Counted from the first letter of the stretch, positions 1 to 9,824 are shown. The stretch is DNA of 54,401 bases from Bacteroides sp. (GCA_014801535.1 JAAVEA010000003.1:1-54401), one strand, 5' to 3'. Translations and numbers: made by a program. The notes: a model not told the origin generated them from the sequence alone.

Positions 1-164
1 GCGTCGGCGCTAAGCATATTGTTGTCCCACTGGAAACGCACCGCATGACGGGTCTCGCACGGTGCGAGGTCTTCATAGATGGGGTTGCTGTCGCATGATG
101 TAAAAAGCGAGGCTGCGCCGATTAGGGTGTAGAAAATAGGTAAGTTAAGGTATTTCATTCGCAT
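1..164 (-). CDS. FimB/Mfa2-like fimbrial anchor lipoprotein, N-terminal part only
   Basis: Only about 54 N-terminal residues are present; the gene continues beyond base 1. ATG at 164 (or a second in-frame ATG at 158) opens a signal peptide ending in a lipobox, LFTSC, so the protein is predicted to be lipidated. The first mature residues include an IYEDLAPC segment and then VRFQWDNNML, which resembles the start of the FimB/Mfa2 family: Bacteroidales lipoproteins that anchor and limit the length of type V fimbriae. The gene lies downstream of the starch locus on the same strand, separated by a hairpin at 207-235, so it is probably a separate unit. The family call rests on a short stretch and is from memory. 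Another outer-membrane lipoprotein remains possible. Confidence 0.6.
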   Translation of the reverse strand, partial: MRMKYLNLPIFYTLIGAASLFTSCDSNPIYEDLAPCETRHAVRFQWDNNMLSAD

Positions 165-206
165 AAGTATGTTTTATTTCAGGTATATAAAGTAAGTTAG
201 TTTGCC

Positions 207-235
207 CGCGGCCGCTGCTTTTAACAGCGACCGCG
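207..235 (-). terminator. Hairpin after the sus-like operon
   Basis: Arms CGCGGCCGCTG and CAGCGACCGCG pair over 10 of 11 positions around a 7-base loop. It lies about 60 bases after the stop of the GH13 lipoprotein gene and before the fimbrial-type gene, as expected for an operon terminator. No clear U-tract follows on the minus strand, so termination is inferred from position. Confidence 0.5.
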
Positions 236-292
236 AACAATATCAATTGTTTTCAGATCTTTATCATACAGGGAATGAGTCAAAAATCAAAC

Positions 293-1624
293 TCAGTTTT
301 CAAAAAATACATATCCGTAAGGATCAAGCTCATATGTGAGTCCGAGAGTTTCGTCCACACCTTTTATAAGGTTGGTCATGGTTGTGTTGGCCAATGAGAT
401 GGGAACGCGGATCGCTTTTGATTCTCCGGTCGGGTTCACCATCACGAGAAGTGTTTTGCCGGGGATACTGTAAGAGAAGCAGATTCCCGTGGCAGTGGAA
501 TAACCATAGAGCTCCCCTCTCCTGACTTCAGCGGTTTTCACGAATATATCATTAATTGCCTTATACTCATCGCTAAGAGCCGACGAGAAATCAAGAGTTC
601 GGTAAGTGAAGAATGAGAGTTCTCCGGAAATACCGGTAGCGTCCATTCCGGAATAGATCATAGGCGTTCCATTGAGCATGGAGGCGCACACATATGCAGC
701 CGGGATTGCATCGACACTGCCGAAATAGGTGTCGAAATTATTCTCGGCAGCCACATCGTGGTTGAATGCGTAACGGAGAATGGAATCCCCTTCGGGCACT
801 CCTCCAAGTGCTTCCTTAGCCTCCTTTACAAGCTCACTCGGCAACGCTTTCCCCTGAAACACCGCAGAGATTGTAGGGGCACTGTTCCAGTCATAGATCA
901 TATCGAAACCGTAGTTGTAGAAATTGTTGTTAGCGGTTTCGGCAAGCATGATCAGATCCGGATTCTCAGCACGTAGACCGTTTATAAGCACTCCCCATGC
1001 TTCTGCCGACAGGCCATCCGCATAGTCGCAACGATAACCGTCTATTCCAACCTCCTTCACCCAATAGAGCATCTCATCGAGCATCGCCTGTCGTGTCTCC
1101 GGATTATTGAAGTTGAGCTGTGCCACATCTGTCCATGTGCTTGCCTGCTTGATGTTGCCATCCTCATCCTGTTCGTAGCGGTCGGGATACTGTGTAACCC
1201 ATGGATGATCCCAGGCCGTGTGGTTTGCAACCCAGTCGAACAATACCTTCATCCCTTTGCTATGAGCGTTATTTACAAGGGTTTTCACATCGTCGAGCGT
1301 GCCATATTTAGGATTCACCCCTCTGTAGTCTTTGATGCAGTAGGGAGAACCGATAGCATTCTTTTCGCCCCTCACATAGATAGGCATGACCCAGAGGATA
1401 TCGCATCCCATTCCGGAAATACGGTCGAGCTGCGCGTTGAGTCCTTTCAGGCAATCCTGGGTTCCGAAGAACCCGGGATTGGCTTGATAGATCACATTTT
1501 TTGAGACTTCCCTCCCTACTGCCGGTGCTTCCGGGTTTTCGGGCATATCAATCTCGTAGGATGTACAGCCACCCATCATAAGCGCAGCGGCCGCAACCAT
1601 TGAAGCTTTTATTATATTTTTCAT
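293..1624 (-). CDS. GH13 alpha-amylase lipoprotein (SusG-like)
   Basis: Predicted surface or outer-membrane alpha-amylase that cuts alpha-1,4 glucan. The 443-residue protein begins with a signal peptide and lipobox MMGGC (Cys20). The GH13 signatures are in order: DWVANH at 130-135, the nucleophile in DGYRCD (Asp200), the acid/base in MLAET (Glu229) and the third carboxylate in FNHD (Asp290). It is short for GH13, and no starch-binding module is visible. The start overlaps the stop of the preceding SusE/F-like gene (ATGA), so the two are probably translationally coupled. It is the last gene of susC-susD-susE/F-GH13, the position of the surface amylase SusG in the classical Bacteroides operon. 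The GH13 assignment is firm; exact specificity (starch, pullulan or dextrin) is not readable. Confidence 0.93.
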   Translation of the reverse strand: MKNIIKASMVAAAALMMGGCTSYEIDMPENPEAPAVGREVSKNVIYQANPGFFGTQDCLKGLNAQLDRISGMGCDILWVMPIYVRGEKNAIGSPYCIKDYRGVNPKYGTLDDVKTLVNNAHSKGMKVLFDWVANHTAWDHPWVTQYPDRYEQDEDGNIKQASTWTDVAQLNFNNPETRQAMLDEMLYWVKEVGIDGYRCDYADGLSAEAWGVLINGLRAENPDLIMLAETANNNFYNYGFDMIYDWNSAPTISAVFQGKALPSELVKEAKEALGGVPEGDSILRYAFNHDVAAENNFDTYFGSVDAIPAAYVCASMLNGTPMIYSGMDATGISGELSFFTYRTLDFSSALSDEYKAINDIFVKTAEVRRGELYGYSTATGICFSYSIPGKTLLVMVNPTGESKAIRVPISLANTTMTNLIKGVDETLGLTYELDPYGYVFFEN

Positions 1625-3084
1625 TTACGTGCTTTGTTACGTTTCTTATTCTTCAGTTGTGCGCCTTGCGCATCAATCGCGATTGTATAATCCTGATCCA
1701 AAGTCAGCGTTATGTCGCCGAGCTGAGTGCCGTTTCCGTTGTTGAATATGAAGTTTTCGCTTTCTCCGTCTCCATAAACATAGAACACATCATATTTCAC
1801 ACCCGCTACTGTGGCAGTTCCGTCGGCAGCCTTGCCGGGCCATTTGCCGAACATTTCACCGGCATCTCCATAAGCATAGAGATAGGTTGCCTCCCAGCCA
1901 GTGTTATTTTCCACGAAGAGTGTATATTTAGTGCCCTCCGGTTCGGGTTCAGGATCCGGTTCAACTGCTCCACCAGGTGAGAATGTGTTCGGGTCAATCT
2001 CAGTAACACCCGACTTGCTGACCTCGAAATAGAGATTCTTGTCTAATCCGAACCCACTGATGAGATCGTGCTGACTACCGTTATCATTATTGTTGATGAT
2101 AAAATTATAAGTGAGTCCTGCATCGCAGTTCGCAGCTCCGAGATCAAAGTAAGTATAGGTGGTGCCATTGATTGTCTCCGTTCCTGTCGGAGCCATTCCG
2201 GGCCATCCGCCTAAGAGTTCGGGTGATCCGTCAGCCCATGCATAGAGTGCAAGCTCGTTCCAGCCGGCAGCGTTGTAGATATATATGGCATATCCGTCAT
2301 GCTGAATGCCTGATCCCGGAGTAATTTCCGTTGCCCCGGAAGGAGTCAGTTCAACATAGTAGTCCTTATCGAGAGTTACGCTGAAGTCTGAAAGCTGATT
2401 CTCTCCGTTATCGCTGAATATGAAGTTGATGTTCAAGCCTTCGTTGGAAGCTCCGGTATCGAAATACTTATATGTCGTGCCGTTCAGGTTGACGGTTCCG
2501 GTTGGTTTGACACCGGGCCATCCACCGAATATTTCAGCATCACCCCATGCATAGCAGGTGAGATCACCGAAGCCTGAATTGTCGAGCACATAGAGAACAT
2601 AACCGTCATGGTCGATTTCATCAGGAGCCGGAACAGTCTTGAAGTATTCCTCCCAGAAATAGATCATAACGTTGGCACGACCACCCACAGCCGGAGATTC
2701 ATGATGAACCACAGGCACATCGTTAAGACCACGCTCCTCACCCTGCTGCACATTATAGAATGTGTAACCGTCGGCAAGCGTCTTGCCTGCAACGAAATCA
2801 CCGGGATTAAGATAGATTCCCCATTTCACATCGGTGTCACCGGCTTTCTCAAGCTGCCAGCGAGAGTCGCCCACGGCATCCATTCCACCGTTGAACTCAC
2901 CAATGATATATACTTCATCGGTTGCTGATGTGGCCTGAGGCACGATGGCTTCAATCAGCTGGTAGCCGGCACGTGTCTCGAAGCGAGGAAACTCGCTCTC
3001 AAAGATGATCTCATCCTTGCTGCATGCCCCTAACAGGGGGAGCAGCAGGAGGATAAAGAGATTATATATATTTAGCTTTTTCAT
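1621..3084 (-). CDS. SusE/SusF-like starch-binding outer-membrane lipoprotein
   Basis: A 487-residue lipoprotein (lipobox LLGAC, Cys21) without catalytic motifs. After an N-terminal region (about 45-150) it carries three related modules at about 161-255, 263-363 and 386-475. Each has an aromatic YAWGD or YAYGD-type motif, then GGWPG or GKWPG, then a YxYFD-type strand. This looks like tandem CBM26-type starch-binding modules, as in the SusE/SusF family that holds starch at the cell surface. A Pro/Glu-rich linker (about 375-385) precedes the third module, and the C-terminus is strongly basic (KNKKRNKARK). The gene lies between susD-like and the GH13 lipoprotein, overlapping the latter by four bases. 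The binding role is inferred from repeats and context. Confidence 0.85.
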   Translation of the reverse strand: MKKLNIYNLFILLLLPLLGACSKDEIIFESEFPRFETRAGYQLIEAIVPQATSATDEVYIIGEFNGGMDAVGDSRWQLEKAGDTDVKWGIYLNPGDFVAGKTLADGYTFYNVQQGEERGLNDVPVVHHESPAVGGRANVMIYFWEEYFKTVPAPDEIDHDGYVLYVLDNSGFGDLTCYAWGDAEIFGGWPGVKPTGTVNLNGTTYKYFDTGASNEGLNINFIFSDNGENQLSDFSVTLDKDYYVELTPSGATEITPGSGIQHDGYAIYIYNAAGWNELALYAWADGSPELLGGWPGMAPTGTETINGTTYTYFDLGAANCDAGLTYNFIINNNDNGSQHDLISGFGLDKNLYFEVSKSGVTEIDPNTFSPGGAVEPDPEPEPEGTKYTLFVENNTGWEATYLYAYGDAGEMFGKWPGKAADGTATVAGVKYDVFYVYGDGESENFIFNNGNGTQLGDITLTLDQDYTIAIDAQGAQLKNKKRNKARK

Positions 3085-3099
3085 ATTGTTTTCCAGATA

Positions 3100-4914
3100 T
3101 TAATAGTTAGGATTCTGAACCAATCCGGGGTTAACCATAAGGGCAACCTGAGGAAGCGGGAACCACTCATATTTACGGTCGCGTTTTGCGGGAAGCTCAC
3201 GGTCTGTCTCTGTGGCACGTCCGAAGAACCACCACTGACCCTGCGTGAACTTGTCGAAGCGACGGAGGTCGGTGCGTCGGCGGTTGCCTTCGCCAAGGAA
3301 TTCAATACCCCATTCGCTGAGCATCCAGTCCAGATCGAAGTTGTTGAAACCGGGACCAGGGTTTTCGATTTCCGATAGATCTGCCGATGCGAAGTAGCGC
3401 TGACGCACTGTGTTGACAAGCTCTTTGGCTCCTCCTGCATTACCGGCACGCAGACGGCACTCGGCGAGAGTATAATAAACCTCGGTTAAACGGAACTCAA
3501 CTTCTGAAATGTCGCAATAGTCTTTACCTGAAGAGGTCGGGGTGATCGGATAGCGGATCAGTCGGTAACCGGTATTGGTCATACCCCAACGGGGAGACAT
3601 TACCGGTTCGAGATTACGGCCGGCGTTGGTGAACGTTCCGCACTGGTCAACATAGATAAGGGGGTCATCCTGAAGATCGGCATCTGCAAGAACAGGAGCT
3701 CCGCTTGCCCATTCGTACTGCTCGCCCATGAGGAAAAGGCCGGTCCAGTTTCCTGCGGCGTCCGACTTATAGGGCTGCTTGCGGATATCCTTGTCGTTAA
3801 TACGATCCAGGGGCGCACCGAGCTTGTCACCATAGTCGAATATGAAGCTCTTGCCATCGCGCGTTCCGCAAATCTTGTTGTCGGCCATGATATAGTCCGA
3901 ACCGGTGTTATCTTTTGAAGGAGCCAGACAACAGCAGTTCCAACCTGTCTGGGGAATTGACTCCATACCGAAGAGTTCGCCATATTGCAGCGGGATGAAC
4001 GGACTGGTACGGTTATTGGTGAAAGTCTTACCCGACCAGCTTGCAAATGCAAACACTATCTCGGGACAACTCTCATTTCCCATGCTGTAGATCTGACGAT
4101 AGTCGGAAGCAAGGCTGTAATTACCGTAATCACCGTTGATGATTTCCTCACAAAGCTTGGCACACTCGGTGTATCTTGCAGTGCCTGTCCAAAGTTCCGA
4201 ATTGAGGAGAAGACGCATCTTCAGCATTCGGTTCATACCCTGGTTCATGCGGAGGCGGCTTGCATTGTCACCTTTCTCTATGGCGAGATCCGCATAGCAA
4301 TCATCAAGCTCGGTGGAGATGAAATCCCAAACTTTCTGACATCCTACATTGAAATCGGGGTCGGCCGAGCCGGGCACTTCACCACCGACTGTGGTGTTCA
4401 AGGGAATTGCGCCACCCCAAACCTCGAAGTTATTGTAGTAAACGTATGCACGCATGGTGCGCACTTCGGCAATATACTGTTTGAGGGCCTCCTCCGACAT
4501 ACCGATGGATGTGGGATTGATTCCCTGAAGGTCGCTGATGATATTGTTGCAGAGGCCGATGGTTTCCCATGCCTTCTCCCATGCCAAGCGGATGATCTCA
4601 GCCTCCGAGTTCCAAGACTGGGTTGAAAGCACAAACTTCGCGCCTTCATCCCATCCCCATGCACCGCCATTCCATGTGCGCCATGCCACCTGGTCGGCAG
4701 AGAATTCGTTAAGATACCAGAAAAATTCAAGGAAGCTGTTCTGTGCGCTTGAATAAACGGCCGCCACAGCTCCTTTGACGCTGTTTTCGTCCTGATAATA
4801 GGCTCCGGCGTCAATGCGGTCGAATGTCACCTCATCGAGATCAGTACACGATGTGGCACCGATAGCGAGAGCCGCTACTGACAGAAGGGAGGTGATATAT
4901 TTTTTTAGTTTCAT
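3100..4914 (-). CDS. SusD/RagB-family starch-binding lipoprotein
   Basis: A 604-residue SusD-family lipoprotein (lipobox around Cys23, IGATSC). Such proteins form the lid of the SusC barrel and capture oligosaccharides at the cell surface. Family features are the N-terminal segment after the lipid Cys (TDLDEVTFD), helical TPR-like stretches with YYNNFEVWGGAIP, and a C-terminal region with LTEVYYTLAECRLRAGN and FLGEGNRRRTDLRR. It follows the susC-like gene by about 54 bases on the same strand. The substrate is inferred to be alpha-glucan from the adjacent GH13 and starch-binding genes. Confidence 0.95.
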   Translation of the reverse strand: MKLKKYITSLLSVAALAIGATSCTDLDEVTFDRIDAGAYYQDENSVKGAVAAVYSSAQNSFLEFFWYLNEFSADQVAWRTWNGGAWGWDEGAKFVLSTQSWNSEAEIIRLAWEKAWETIGLCNNIISDLQGINPTSIGMSEEALKQYIAEVRTMRAYVYYNNFEVWGGAIPLNTTVGGEVPGSADPDFNVGCQKVWDFISTELDDCYADLAIEKGDNASRLRMNQGMNRMLKMRLLLNSELWTGTARYTECAKLCEEIINGDYGNYSLASDYRQIYSMGNESCPEIVFAFASWSGKTFTNNRTSPFIPLQYGELFGMESIPQTGWNCCCLAPSKDNTGSDYIMADNKICGTRDGKSFIFDYGDKLGAPLDRINDKDIRKQPYKSDAAGNWTGLFLMGEQYEWASGAPVLADADLQDDPLIYVDQCGTFTNAGRNLEPVMSPRWGMTNTGYRLIRYPITPTSSGKDYCDISEVEFRLTEVYYTLAECRLRAGNAGGAKELVNTVRQRYFASADLSEIENPGPGFNNFDLDWMLSEWGIEFLGEGNRRRTDLRRFDKFTQGQWWFFGRATETDRELPAKRDRKYEWFPLPQVALMVNPGLVQNPNY

Positions 4915-4968
4915 TATTGTCTGTTTATTTGTAAGAAGTATTACAAAATTAATTTTAATATCCCTGTT

Positions 4969-7935
4969 TTAGCGGAACTTGAATGTTACACCCAAGGTCA
5001 GCTGAGTTGCTGTCGGATAAGCTGATGTGGCATCCACACCCGGTGTGATACCCGTAGAGGTAACAGCCGATGGATCTGTGCCTGTATAGCTTGTGATGGT
5101 GAAGAGATTCTTAGCCGAGAGATAGACGCGGAGGCTGTCGAGCACCTTACGGTTCTTGAAAGGCACGTTGTAACCGAGTGTCACGTTCTCAAGCTTGAAG
5201 TAGTCACCGTTCTCAAGGAAGTATGAGGAGATCACACCACCGCCGCTCCATACATCGCGGTCTTTTAGATATGTGCTGCGGAGCACGTTGTCGCTACCGC
5301 TACCCTTCAGCCCCATACCATATCTGCGCATATTGAAGATCTGGAAACCGAACGCTCCGTTGAACATCACGCTGAGGTCGAAGTTTTTCCATTTAACGGT
5401 ATTGTTCCATGTAAGGAAGTGCTTTGGAGCACCGTCACCGATGTAGCGTTTATCTTCGGGCTGCGCACCGGCCGCAGGTATTTTCTCTCCCTTGGCGTTG
5501 TATACGAGCATATCGTGTGAGTCGTTATAACCGGCATATTCATATCCCCAGAACTGTCCGACACGGCCACCCTCTTCAACACGGAAGAAGAATTCGCTTG
5601 TTCCGAGACCCGGCTTCCGATAGAGGTCAACATAAGATGCCTTGTAGATTGAGTTTGAAAGCTTGGTGAGCTTGGATGTGCCGTAAGAATAGTTGATTCC
5701 TGTGGTCCAGGTCACGGGCTTGTCTACCACCGCATCGGCTGTAAGTGAGAGTTCTACACCCGTGTTACGGATTGTTCCTACATTGACAAGAATGGAATTG
5801 TATACATAAGGGGGCTGAGGAGCTGTGTAGTTATAGAGAAGATCCATTGAACGGCGGTCGAAATATTCGATTGATCCGTAAAGACGGTTAAAGAACATGA
5901 AGTCGATACCGTAGTTCATACTTGAAAGTTTCTCCCATGCCAGTTCGGGGTTGACATTGTTAGAAGGCTGATAACCTGTTACCCAGGTGCCGTCCATGAG
6001 ATATGTCCCGCCGGTTGTATAGGTGGAGAGTGACTGATAAGCACTGTCAGGCTGACGACCTGTGATACCGAATGAGATACGGGGTTTCAGACTCTGCACC
6101 GTCTGCACGTAATCAGAAAGGAAAGGCATCTTGGTCATTTCCCATGCTAAAGAAGCAGAGGGGAAAGCACCCCATTTCTTATCGGCACCGAATTTTGTGG
6201 ATCCTTCGTAGCGGATTGATGCCGATGCTATGAGCATCCCTTTCCATGCATAATTGACACGTCCGAAGAAACCGGCGAGAGAAGACTGGCTGCGACCGGC
6301 CCACATGCCTGCCTTACCGTCGCTAAGATAAGAACCTGAGCCTATACCCCAATAAATCGGTTTGTTGAAGGTAAAGTCGTAGTTCTGTTCTCCCATGCGG
6401 TCCCAGTTGTAGCGCTCGAATGAATAGCCACCCACGAATTTAACGTCGTGATCATCATTGGTGAAGCCATAGTTCACAAGCCATTCCACACGGTTTGTCC
6501 ATTCTTTGGTATATTCCATAAATGCACGTCCGTTATAAGAGTTCCAATATGATTCTCCGGAATTGGTGGGAGTGTAATAGTCGTTTTTATAATCTTTATA
6601 TTCGTATGAATAAGAAAGCGTGGTGCTCAGATTGTGATACTCGTTGCTCCAGATATTATATTTCAGATCTGCTGTTCCGAGAAGATATGTGCGGTTTCCT
6701 TTGGAAGTATTTACCGTAAGCTGCTGCACCGGATTATAGATACCCGAAGGAGAACTCGGCTGATAGAAACTGCCGTCTTCATTATAAACAGGAATTGTAG
6801 GGTTCATTCCGAGAGCAGTATCAAACATGCCGTCATCACCATAAGTCTCGTTCACGCGACGTGCGTTAAGAGAAGCAGAGATACGGATATGATTGTCCAG
6901 GGCATTTGCGGCAACTGCAGCGCGACCGCCGAACTCCTCGCGTTTGCTTGCAATATCAAGACCGTTGGCGCTCTTATAGTTCATGGACGCAGTGTAGTAA
7001 CCACCGCCGGGGAGAGAGCCGTCGATAGATACATACTGGTTGGTATCGTATGCGGCGTCACGGGTGATCAGATCATACCAGTCGGTGCTCGCACCGTAGT
7101 CATTGCCTCGGCGGGCAAGTCGCCATTCATAAGGAGAAAGAACTTCAGGTTTGTCTTTGGCAAAAGCCACTGCCGCATAAGAATCATAAGTGATTACCGG
7201 TTTCCCTGCCTCGCCTGTACCTTTTTTGGTTGTGATGAGAATCACACCGTTCGCACCACGCGTACCGTAGATAGCGGCTGAAGCGGCATCCTTAAGTACA
7301 GACATAGATTCGATATCCTGGGGAGCAACAGTGCGGATGTCACCTCCGATCACACCATCGATAACTACAAGCGGTCCGTTGCCTGAGTTAAGAGATGTGG
7401 CACCGCGCACCTGAAGATCTGCGCTTCCGTTAGGGTTGGCTGCCGCAGTGCTCGATACGTTAAGACCGGCAACCTTTCCGGTGAGCATCTCCATAGGGTT
7501 GTTCATGGCACCCTGTGCGAAATCATCGCGGTTTACCTGCACGATTGAGCTCGACACCTCCTTGCGGCTCAAAGAACCGTAACCGACAACGACAACCTCA
7601 TTAAGAAGCTCCGCGTCTTCACGCATCGTGACATCAATCTTTGTTCTTCCGTTAACTTTCTCTTCAACCGCTCCGAATCCGACGTAGCTGAAAATGAGAG
7701 TTGCATCGGCGGGAATCTTGTCTAAAGAATAGTTTCCGTCAATGTCAGTGTGCATACCGTGTTTCTGGTCGCCTTTTACCGAGACGCTGACTCCTATCAG
7801 CACGTCTCCCGATTGATCGTAAACGGTACCCGAAACAGTGAGTAGCTGCGCCGAGATCCCCGGTGCAACTATCAGAGCTAACGCCCAGAGAAAGCTCAGG
7901 ACGACGACTCTAAAATTCCATGGTTTTCTGTTCAT
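4969..7935 (-). CDS. SusC-family TonB-dependent outer-membrane transporter
   Basis: A 988-residue TonB-dependent receptor expected to import malto-oligosaccharides with the SusD partner. After a signal peptide (to about residue 29) there is a carboxypeptidase-regulatory-like domain (GTVYDQSGDVLIGVSV onward, about 32-112). A plug domain follows, with ELLNEVVVVGYG and the SusC signature GxxGANGVILITTKKG, and then a long beta-barrel region ending TLGVTFKFR. ATG at 7935 opens directly into the signal peptide. A promoter (8060-8091) and phased ATCTAAA repeats lie upstream. It heads the operon susC-susD-susE/F-GH13. Substrate is inferred from neighbours. Confidence 0.96.
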   Translation of the reverse strand: MNRKPWNFRVVVLSFLWALALIVAPGISAQLLTVSGTVYDQSGDVLIGVSVSVKGDQKHGMHTDIDGNYSLDKIPADATLIFSYVGFGAVEEKVNGRTKIDVTMREDAELLNEVVVVGYGSLSRKEVSSSIVQVNRDDFAQGAMNNPMEMLTGKVAGLNVSSTAAANPNGSADLQVRGATSLNSGNGPLVVIDGVIGGDIRTVAPQDIESMSVLKDAASAAIYGTRGANGVILITTKKGTGEAGKPVITYDSYAAVAFAKDKPEVLSPYEWRLARRGNDYGASTDWYDLITRDAAYDTNQYVSIDGSLPGGGYYTASMNYKSANGLDIASKREEFGGRAAVAANALDNHIRISASLNARRVNETYGDDGMFDTALGMNPTIPVYNEDGSFYQPSSPSGIYNPVQQLTVNTSKGNRTYLLGTADLKYNIWSNEYHNLSTTLSYSYEYKDYKNDYYTPTNSGESYWNSYNGRAFMEYTKEWTNRVEWLVNYGFTNDDHDVKFVGGYSFERYNWDRMGEQNYDFTFNKPIYWGIGSGSYLSDGKAGMWAGRSQSSLAGFFGRVNYAWKGMLIASASIRYEGSTKFGADKKWGAFPSASLAWEMTKMPFLSDYVQTVQSLKPRISFGITGRQPDSAYQSLSTYTTGGTYLMDGTWVTGYQPSNNVNPELAWEKLSSMNYGIDFMFFNRLYGSIEYFDRRSMDLLYNYTAPQPPYVYNSILVNVGTIRNTGVELSLTADAVVDKPVTWTTGINYSYGTSKLTKLSNSIYKASYVDLYRKPGLGTSEFFFRVEEGGRVGQFWGYEYAGYNDSHDMLVYNAKGEKIPAAGAQPEDKRYIGDGAPKHFLTWNNTVKWKNFDLSVMFNGAFGFQIFNMRRYGMGLKGSGSDNVLRSTYLKDRDVWSGGGVISSYFLENGDYFKLENVTLGYNVPFKNRKVLDSLRVYLSAKNLFTITSYTGTDPSAVTSTGITPGVDATSAYPTATQLTLGVTFKFR

Positions 7936-8031
7936 TGTTGATTATGTTTTAATTGTAATTTTATTCGTTGCTTTCACCCGAAGTGGAATCACGGTGCAAA
8001 AATCGCTATTCTTTATTATATCGTCAAGCGC

Positions 8032-8070
8032 ATCTAACTACAATCTAAACTAATCTAAACAAATCTAAAT
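8032..8070. repeat. Four ATCTAAa repeats phased at about 10 bp beside the susC promoter
   Basis: ATCTA(A) occurs at 8032, 8043, 8053 and 8063, spaced 11, 10 and 10 bases, so all copies face the same side of the helix. The last copy overlaps the -7 element of the susC promoter, and the others lie across the predicted start of transcription and early leader. The arrangement suits a regulator binding site, but the protein that binds is unknown. Confidence 0.5.
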
Positions 8071-8091
8071 ACAAACCAATTTATTTTCAAT
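8060..8091 (-). promoter_or_regulatory. Bacteroidetes-type promoter of the susC operon
   Basis: Read on the minus strand: ATTG, exactly 20 bases, then TAGATTTG, matching the Bacteroidetes NTTG/TAnnTTTG consensus. Transcription would begin near 8054, giving a leader of about 120 bases before the susC start at 7935. Confidence 0.65.
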
Positions 8092-8097
8092 ATATTA

Positions 8098-8143
8098 AGA
8101 CGTTCCGACACCATTAAAAATCTATATGGTAATCAGAACGTCT
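8098..8143. terminator. Inverted repeat between the regulator gene and susC
   Basis: AGACGTTC (8098-8105) pairs with GAACGTCT (8136-8143), with an inner ACCAT/ATGGT pair. It lies 32 bases after the regulator stop codon and just upstream of the susC promoter. It could end the regulator transcript or act as an operator for susC. No U-tract follows, so both readings stay open. Confidence 0.4.
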
Positions 8144-8174
8144 CAACACGTTTTTTAAGTCATTTTCATGATTT

Positions 8175-9824
8175 TTAACTTAGGTTTTTCACCTCCCGCT
8201 CGAAATCCTCAGGATTTACGGCTCGTTTCCTCATCTTCGATCTATATGTGTATACAGTGGAGATGGAGCATCGTAGAAACTGCGCTATCTTCGCGCTGTC
8301 GTCTATTCCAATTCTTATTAAAGCGAACAGTCGAAGCTCGGTGTTGAGCAATTCGCCTGATTTCAAAACCACCTGTTCCCCCGGAACAAGAAGGGCATTG
8401 AATTTTTCTATAAAGGAGGGATAGATATTAAGGATGGCCTCATCGAATTTTACATAGAAGTTTTTCAAAAGCTGATCGGATATTTCAGAAGATTCGAGTT
8501 TCTTCATCAGGGCGGCCCGGTTCCCTCCTTGAGCGGCACTGACACGAAGAGACTGCTGATAACGCTGCAGGGTTAAGATTGCCGAACTACAGAATTCCAT
8601 AAACAATCCGGCATATTCTTCTTTAGTGCGGTTATATTCCCCCAATTCTCTGTTACGCTCCTCCAACTCGCTATTCATCTCCTTCAGTTTTGCGGAAAGA
8701 TTGCTTAATTCCTCGTTGGCTCTTCTTGCTTTCTCATTCGCTCTCCTTATATTTCTCAACTGCTTGAGAATATAGAAAACTGTTATCCCGAGAATTACAA
8801 GAAGCAGACAACTCACAGCAACCATGATTCTCAGACGCTTGGTGAGACCGTTCTGAAGAGAAGAATAGGCATCGTCTATCACCGGCAGCATCTTGCTCGA
8901 CTGCGCGTTGCGCATCAGAGCGGAATAGAAATTGGCATCGGCTATGCTTTTCTTCAGATATAGATTGGCTCGTTCCACATCTCCCTCTTCAAACATGACG
9001 GTAGCGACTTCACGAAAAGACATATTCTCTTTTACAGCTGCCTGAACATCGGAAATGGCGCTTAGCACAAGATAACGCTTATATTCTTCATCCATCCCGT
9101 TCGATTTGCATATATAAGACAGTGTGGAGGCAAGAATGGAGAATTCTCTTGTGCCTGATGGATATTCTTCAAGATGTTTCTTAATCCCTTCTATAGCCTC
9201 TGCAGGCTCTCCGTTTCTCGCTTTTTCCGACATTACATAAACAAGATGGTTGAAACTTCCGGGTTTCACCACCTGTTTGAGCGAATCGGTATAGATGTTG
9301 CGTTTTACTTCATATTCCTTAGATGTTTCATGTTCACTGGTATATTCCGAGAGATATTGGTAAGTGGCACAGCAAGCCGAATAATACTCTTCAAGAAGAT
9401 CTTCGGTAAGAGAATCTCGAGGTATACTGTTTATGACGGTAAGGGCATCGCTGAAAAGTCCGGCATGGGCATATTGGTCCAACCGCTTTATCATATTCCG
9501 TGTATATTCACCTGGATGATTTCTTAAATCCGGCCTGCGAAGGTTATAGCTAATATAATATAATGTGGAGTCGGCATTATAGGCGGCGAATTCATAGATA
9601 AGGCTATCAATAATCATGGTTCGTCGATGGCTGTCGCCTGTGAGATCATATTCCTTTTTAAGACGGGATATCCGCGCCTCTTTCTCTTTCTCATATATAT
9701 CACTCCGGGATATCTCCGTGTCAAGACGCGAATAGAGTTCCTGGAGTTCAGGGGAAGATGAGGTTTGCCTTCCTATGCAGGAACAAAGAAGAAAAAGAAC
9801 ACAAAAGAAATATATCGACTTCAT
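8175..9824 (-). CDS. SusR-like membrane-spanning transcriptional regulator (DUF6377-type)
   Basis: A 549-residue protein starting at ATG 9824; a TTG two codons upstream is a less likely start. Layout: a signal sequence with possible lipobox LLCSC, a helical TPR-like region (about 30-325), one membrane span (about 335-355), a charged coiled coil (about 356-405) and a C-terminal helix-turn-helix of LuxR flavour, with AKIAQFLRCSISTVYTYRSK. This is the layout I associate with the Bacteroidetes DUF6377 family and the maltose-sensing SusR: periplasmic sensor, membrane, cytoplasmic DNA-binding end. It sits between susC and a GH13 gene, all on the minus strand. The likely job is induction of the starch genes by oligosaccharides. 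The family name is from memory. Confidence 0.75.
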   Translation of the reverse strand: MKSIYFFCVLFLLCSCIGRQTSSSPELQELYSRLDTEISRSDIYEKEKEARISRLKKEYDLTGDSHRRTMIIDSLIYEFAAYNADSTLYYISYNLRRPDLRNHPGEYTRNMIKRLDQYAHAGLFSDALTVINSIPRDSLTEDLLEEYYSACCATYQYLSEYTSEHETSKEYEVKRNIYTDSLKQVVKPGSFNHLVYVMSEKARNGEPAEAIEGIKKHLEEYPSGTREFSILASTLSYICKSNGMDEEYKRYLVLSAISDVQAAVKENMSFREVATVMFEEGDVERANLYLKKSIADANFYSALMRNAQSSKMLPVIDDAYSSLQNGLTKRLRIMVAVSCLLLVILGITVFYILKQLRNIRRANEKARRANEELSNLSAKLKEMNSELEERNRELGEYNRTKEEYAGLFMEFCSSAILTLQRYQQSLRVSAAQGGNRAALMKKLESSEISDQLLKNFYVKFDEAILNIYPSFIEKFNALLVPGEQVVLKSGELLNTELRLFALIRIGIDDSAKIAQFLRCSISTVYTYRSKMRKRAVNPEDFEREVKNLS

